Shown: positions 16,335 to 18,577 of the stretch, one piece after another
Layout: each line of letters starts with the position of its first letter
How positions within the stretch are numbered: position 1 is the first letter of the stretch
DNA from: Clostridia bacterium
GTDB lineage: Bacteria > Bacillota_A > Clostridia > Christensenellales > Borkfalkiaceae
Assembly: GCA_017399665.1 (NCBI GenBank)
Contig: JAFQBR010000121.1
Coordinates: 1 to 18,577 of the forward strand
DNA length: 18,577 nucleotides
Reading direction: 5' to 3'
Translations under genes and position numbers: made by a program
The notes under the pieces: model-generated
The model's input: the letters and a program-made list of their open reading frames with translations, nothing else
What the model was told of the DNA's origin: nothing
The model's database searches: none

Positions 16335-16847
16335 TTAATTTTTGTAAGTGTTTACATTTTGCAAAAAGAGTTTAAGCTGTCTGTCGTTTGTTATTTCTAT
16401 AACCTTTGCCCCCTCTTCTTGCAAAATTTGTTTAATGGCGGGCAAACTTTCCTTTTTAAAGGCTTTAACGTATTGCATAAACTTGCGGTCATAGCGCTCG
16501 GGGCAGTTGTTTGCCATATCGGGGCGTGTTTTTCTTCTATTAAAAACTATTCTTTTTAAAACCCTAAGTCTGCAAACAAAAGAAGGGTAGTTTAAAAGAA
16601 TTACTTTGTCGGCATATTTAAGGCGTAATTCAAGCGTTCGTTTAAAATTGCCGTCAATAATCCATTTGTCCTTTTCAAGCTCTTTTAAAAGTAAGCCGTC
16701 AAATTCTTCTTTATCTCGCATGACCCAGCCGTCAAGCCAAAATAGCTTGTCTAAATGAACAACGGGCAGGTTTAATTTTGTTCCAAGTAAAACAGATAAT
16801 CTGCTTTTACCGCTACCGGGCGAACCTATAATTAAAATCCTTTGCAT
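16335..16847 (-). CDS. P-loop kinase-like protein (adenylate-kinase-like, 'FlaR/topology modulation' family)
   Basis: The 170-residue nucleoside-kinase-like P-loop protein starts MQRILIIGSPGSGKS, with Walker A GSPGSGKS. Conserved blocks of the family usually annotated as 'DNA topology modulation protein' or adenylate-kinase-related follow: HLDKLFW..GWV, WIIDGNFKRTL.LRLKYAD.VI.L, RVLKR and RPDMANNCPERYD. Its substrate is not established; the historical topology label should not be taken as function. An upstream in-frame ATG at 16853 adds two residues. GAGG (16857-16860, minus strand) is nine bases from the ATG at 16847 but only three from 16853, so 16847 is chosen. The gene is convergent with the lipoprotein gene and divergent from the next gene. 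Confidence 0.88.
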   Translation of the reverse strand: MQRILIIGSPGSGKSRLSVLLGTKLNLPVVHLDKLFWLDGWVMRDKEEFDGLLLKELEKDKWIIDGNFKRTLELRLKYADKVILLNYPSFVCRLRVLKRIVFNRRKTRPDMANNCPERYDRKFMQYVKAFKKESLPAIKQILQEEGAKVIEITNDRQLKLFLQNVNTYKN

Positions 16848-16871
16848 AAACATAAACCTCGCAGAAATTGA

Positions 16872-16899
16872 AAGTTATTGGGCATATACACAATAACTT
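16872..16899. promoter_or_regulatory. Perfect 9-base inverted repeat in the divergent intergenic region
   Basis: AAGTTATTG (16872-16880) and CAATAACTT (16891-16899) form a perfect inverted repeat with a 10-base centre. It lies 25 bases upstream of the minus-strand start at 16847. It could be an operator for a dimeric repressor or a hairpin in that gene's leader. Confidence 0.4.
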
Positions 16900-16951
16900 A
16901 CTATAAGGGGTAATAAGCGCATAAAATTCACTATTAAATTGTAATATTTTT

Positions 16952-16960
16952 TGCTATAAT
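16952..16960 (+). promoter_or_regulatory. Candidate extended -10 promoter element
   Basis: TGCTATAAT at 16952-16960 is a perfect extended -10 (TGnTATAAT). The -35 position (16932-16937, TATTAA) is poor, which extended -10 promoters tolerate. It would give a leader of about 130 bases before the gene at 17095. A TTGACT at 17056-17061 is nearer, but its only partner TAGAAT sits at a 14-base spacing, which is too short. Confidence 0.35.
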
Positions 16961-17094
16961 TTGTCAATAAAAATTTGAAAAGAGTTAAATATGATAGACA
17001 AATAAATCGCTCTATGATAAAATATATCTATTGATATTGTGCAAAAAATTATTTTTTGACTGATAATTTATGCTTTAGAATTTAGGAAAAATAT

Positions 17095-17994
17095 ATGAGT
17101 GAAAAGAAGAAGATTAAAAGAAGAATAGGGGATAGAAAGGATGCACGCCGAGTTCGCAAAATAGACTCTATGCACGCATTTGTGCCTTACCTTTTGCCTG
17201 GTAGAGTAGATAACGAAGCTGTATTAACCGAGTATGCCGACGTTAGCAATTTAGAAAAATATATTGCAAAAAAGAACGAAGATAATCCAGAGTTTAAATA
17301 TACCGTATTCCACGGTGTTTTAGCTGCTTTAGCAAAGACGATATACCTGCGCCCTAAAATGAACTATTTTTATCAAGGGCATAGACTATACGAAAGAAAC
17401 GATATACTATTTTCTTTTGTTGTAAAACGTCAGTTTGCAGATTCAAGTGAAGAAGCGCTTGCTATTGTTAAAATAGATAAAGAAAGCGAACTTTCGCCAA
17501 TGGATCAAATGTACGGCAAGGTTAAAAAATTTGTAACAAGAGTTAGAAAAAACAATGAAACAGATGGCGCAACCGATATTATAGGAAAGCTTTGTAAACT
17601 GCCTAGATTTTTACTTAAATTTGTTGTTTGGGTACTTAAAAAGCTTGACTATTACGGCATTATGCCCACAGCTCTTTCAAAAGACGATCCATATTACAGC
17701 ACGGTATTCGTAAGTAATTTAGGTAGTATAAAATCAACGGCTAGCTATCATCACTTAACCAACTGGGGAACAAACTCTGTGTTTGTTATAGTTGGCGAAA
17801 TGAAGAAAAAGCAAGTGCTTGATAAAGATGATAACCCCGTTGTTAAAAAAGTAATACCTTTTGGTATTACGGTTGATGAAAGAATAGCGGACGGATTTTA
17901 TTTTGCAAAGAGCTTTAAAATCTTTCGCCATTTAATTGAAAACCCAGAACTATTAGACAGGCCGTTGCATGAAGATATAGATTTCAAGGTGTAG
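17095..17994 (+). CDS. CAT/E2-like acyltransferase homologue with a Glu-substituted active site
   Basis: The 299-residue protein resembles the catalytic domain of 2-oxo acid dehydrogenase acyltransferases (E2) and chloramphenicol acetyltransferase. It lacks lipoyl and E1/E3-binding domains. Its C-terminal part follows the fold's signature: VFVSNLGSI, then the VFVIVGE strand, then ITVDERIADGFYFAKSFK. The last matches the E2 motif DHRxxDG, but the catalytic His is E262; D266-G267 are kept. A hydrophobic helix (about 180-195, PRFLLKFVVWVLKKLDYYG) could touch the membrane. I recall similar DERIxDG proteins in gut Firmicutes, unverified here. The ribosome-binding site is weak (AGGA). An acyl-CoA ligase gene starts 75 bases later with no terminator between, so both probably share an mRNA. 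Acyl transfer to an unknown acceptor, or a non-catalytic role, are both possible. Confidence 0.75.
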   Translation: MSEKKKIKRRIGDRKDARRVRKIDSMHAFVPYLLPGRVDNEAVLTEYADVSNLEKYIAKKNEDNPEFKYTVFHGVLAALAKTIYLRPKMNYFYQGHRLYERNDILFSFVVKRQFADSSEEALAIVKIDKESELSPMDQMYGKVKKFVTRVRKNNETDGATDIIGKLCKLPRFLLKFVVWVLKKLDYYGIMPTALSKDDPYYSTVFVSNLGSIKSTASYHHLTNWGTNSVFVIVGEMKKKQVLDKDDNPVVKKVIPFGITVDERIADGFYFAKSFKIFRHLIENPELLDRPLHEDIDFKV

Positions 17995-18011
17995 CAAAAG
18001 ACAAAAACCTT

Positions 18012-18026
18012 GCTATAGGTCGATTA
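18012..18026. repeat. Inverted copy of the 15-base element at 2321-2335
   Basis: GCTATAGGTCGATTA is the exact reverse complement of bases 2321-2335. Flanks do not match further. It lies in the 75-base spacer before the acyl-CoA ligase gene. Confidence 0.4.
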
Positions 18027-18039
18027 AAAGTAAATACAA

Positions 18040-18055
18040 AAGCAATTCTTTGCTT
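18040..18055 (+). promoter_or_regulatory. Small hairpin before the ligase ribosome-binding site
   Basis: AAGCAA (18040-18045) pairs with TTGCTT (18050-18055) around TTCT. It ends three bases before AAGGAG (18059-18064), the binding site of the gene at 18070. It is only six pairs and may be incidental. Confidence 0.25.
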
Positions 18056-18069
18056 AAGAAGGAGTAAAA

Positions 18070-18577
18070 ATGAGTGACTATCAAAGCGCACCTTGGCTTT
18101 CTAGCTACGGCGATCGTAAATTTAATTTAGAATATCCCACAGGTTCAATAAGTACAAAGGTTTTACAAACCGCAGATGAATGCGCATCTTTACAGGCGCT
18201 TTCTTACATGGGCCGTTCAATATCTTATAAAACGTTAAAACAAAAGATTTTACAAACTGCAAACGCATTTGTAGCTCTTGGTGTAAAGCCAGGCGATATG
18301 GTTACAGTTTGCTTACCAAACGTACCGCAAGCAGTTTATTCTTTATACGCGCTTAACTACATTGGCGCAGTTGCCAGCATGATTCACCCCCTTTCTGCAG
18401 AGGGCGAAATCGTATTCTATCTTAACACGGTTAAAAGCAAATATTGCATAACCTTAGATATGTTCGAAAAGAAGTTTGCTAACATTTTAGACCAAACTTC
18501 AGTAGAAAAGATTGTTATTGGTGGTGTAGACGACGAGCTTGCTACGTTAAAGAAATGTATTTACCGCGCATTTTTAA
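18070..18577 (+). CDS. AMP-forming acyl-CoA synthetase (ligase), 3'-truncated by the window edge
   Basis: The first 169 codons are open to the window end with no stop. They match the N-terminal subdomain of AMP-binding (ANL superfamily) enzymes: SYMGRSISYKTLKQKI, then ALGVKPGDMVTVCLPNVPQAVYSLYALNYIGAVASMIHPL, then EIVFYLNTVKSKYCITLD. Such ligases activate a carboxylate with ATP to an acyl-adenylate and then an acyl-CoA thioester. The P-loop TSGTTG motif and the substrate pocket lie beyond the edge, so chain-length preference cannot be judged. The start at 18070 follows AAGGAG five bases upstream. Its position after the acyltransferase-like gene suggests it supplies the acyl-CoA used there, which is inference. 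Confidence 0.88.
   Translation, partial: MSDYQSAPWLSSYGDRKFNLEYPTGSISTKVLQTADECASLQALSYMGRSISYKTLKQKILQTANAFVALGVKPGDMVTVCLPNVPQAVYSLYALNYIGAVASMIHPLSAEGEIVFYLNTVKSKYCITLDMFEKKFANILDQTSVEKIVIGGVDDELATLKKCIYRAFL

Noticed and set aside
16251..16559. Plus-strand frame overlapping the lipoprotein end and the P-loop gene
   Set aside because: It runs through the bidirectional terminator and opposite a clearly conserved minus-strand gene; no ribosome-binding site.
17056..17081. TTGACT and TAGAAT as a promoter for the gene at 17095
   Set aside because: The spacing is 14 bases, too short for a sigma-A promoter; the extended -10 at 16952-16960 is a better candidate.

Overview
The window looks like a chromosomal piece of an AT-rich, low-GC Gram-positive anaerobe of the Bacillota, most likely an uncultured Clostridia. 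Three observations support this. The order rpsD-rpoA-rplQ is the clostridial alpha-operon tail. DNA-break repair is of the AddAB type rather than RecBCD. Two exported proteins carry lipoprotein signal peptides suited to a single-membrane cell. No mobile-element genes, tRNAs, rRNAs or CRISPR arrays were seen.

Layout. (1) 1-2083: 3' part of rpsD, then rpoA and rplQ, closed by a strong intrinsic terminator at 2113-2144. The L17 protein is unusually long, and the rpsD-rpoA spacer holds two good hairpins. (2) 2084-2519: AT-rich intergenic DNA with a second terminator-like hairpin, a small inverted repeat, and a near-consensus sigma-A promoter with an extended -10. (3) 2520-9951: addB and addA two bases apart, encoding the AddAB helicase-nuclease, followed by an unrecognised three-helix membrane protein whose start lies inside a terminator-like hairpin. 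A terminator follows at 9998-10034. (4) 10199-16276: two consecutive lipoprotein genes, a calcineurin-type metallophosphoesterase and a 1609-residue protein. The second is built of Ig-like domains plus an alternating array of two jelly-roll, carbohydrate-binding-like modules. (5) 16294-16326: a bidirectional terminator shared with a convergent P-loop kinase-like gene on the minus strand. (6) 17095-18577: a CAT/E2-like acyltransferase homologue with Glu in place of the catalytic His, then the 5' part of an AMP-forming acyl-CoA ligase gene that runs off the window.

How the genes fit together. Regions 1 and 3 are housekeeping: translation, transcription and recombinational repair. Regions 4 and 6 are accessory and the most interesting. 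The phosphoesterase and the modular lipoprotein are 21 bases apart, probably share a transcript, and would both sit on the outer face of the membrane. A role in binding and processing an extracellular (phospho)glycan is an inference. The acyltransferase-like protein and the CoA ligase are also co-directional and close, suggesting that acyl activation and transfer are coupled on an unknown acceptor. No complete, unmistakably new defence or mobile system was found. The best candidates for something undescribed are the C/D module array and the His-to-Glu acyltransferase with its ligase.
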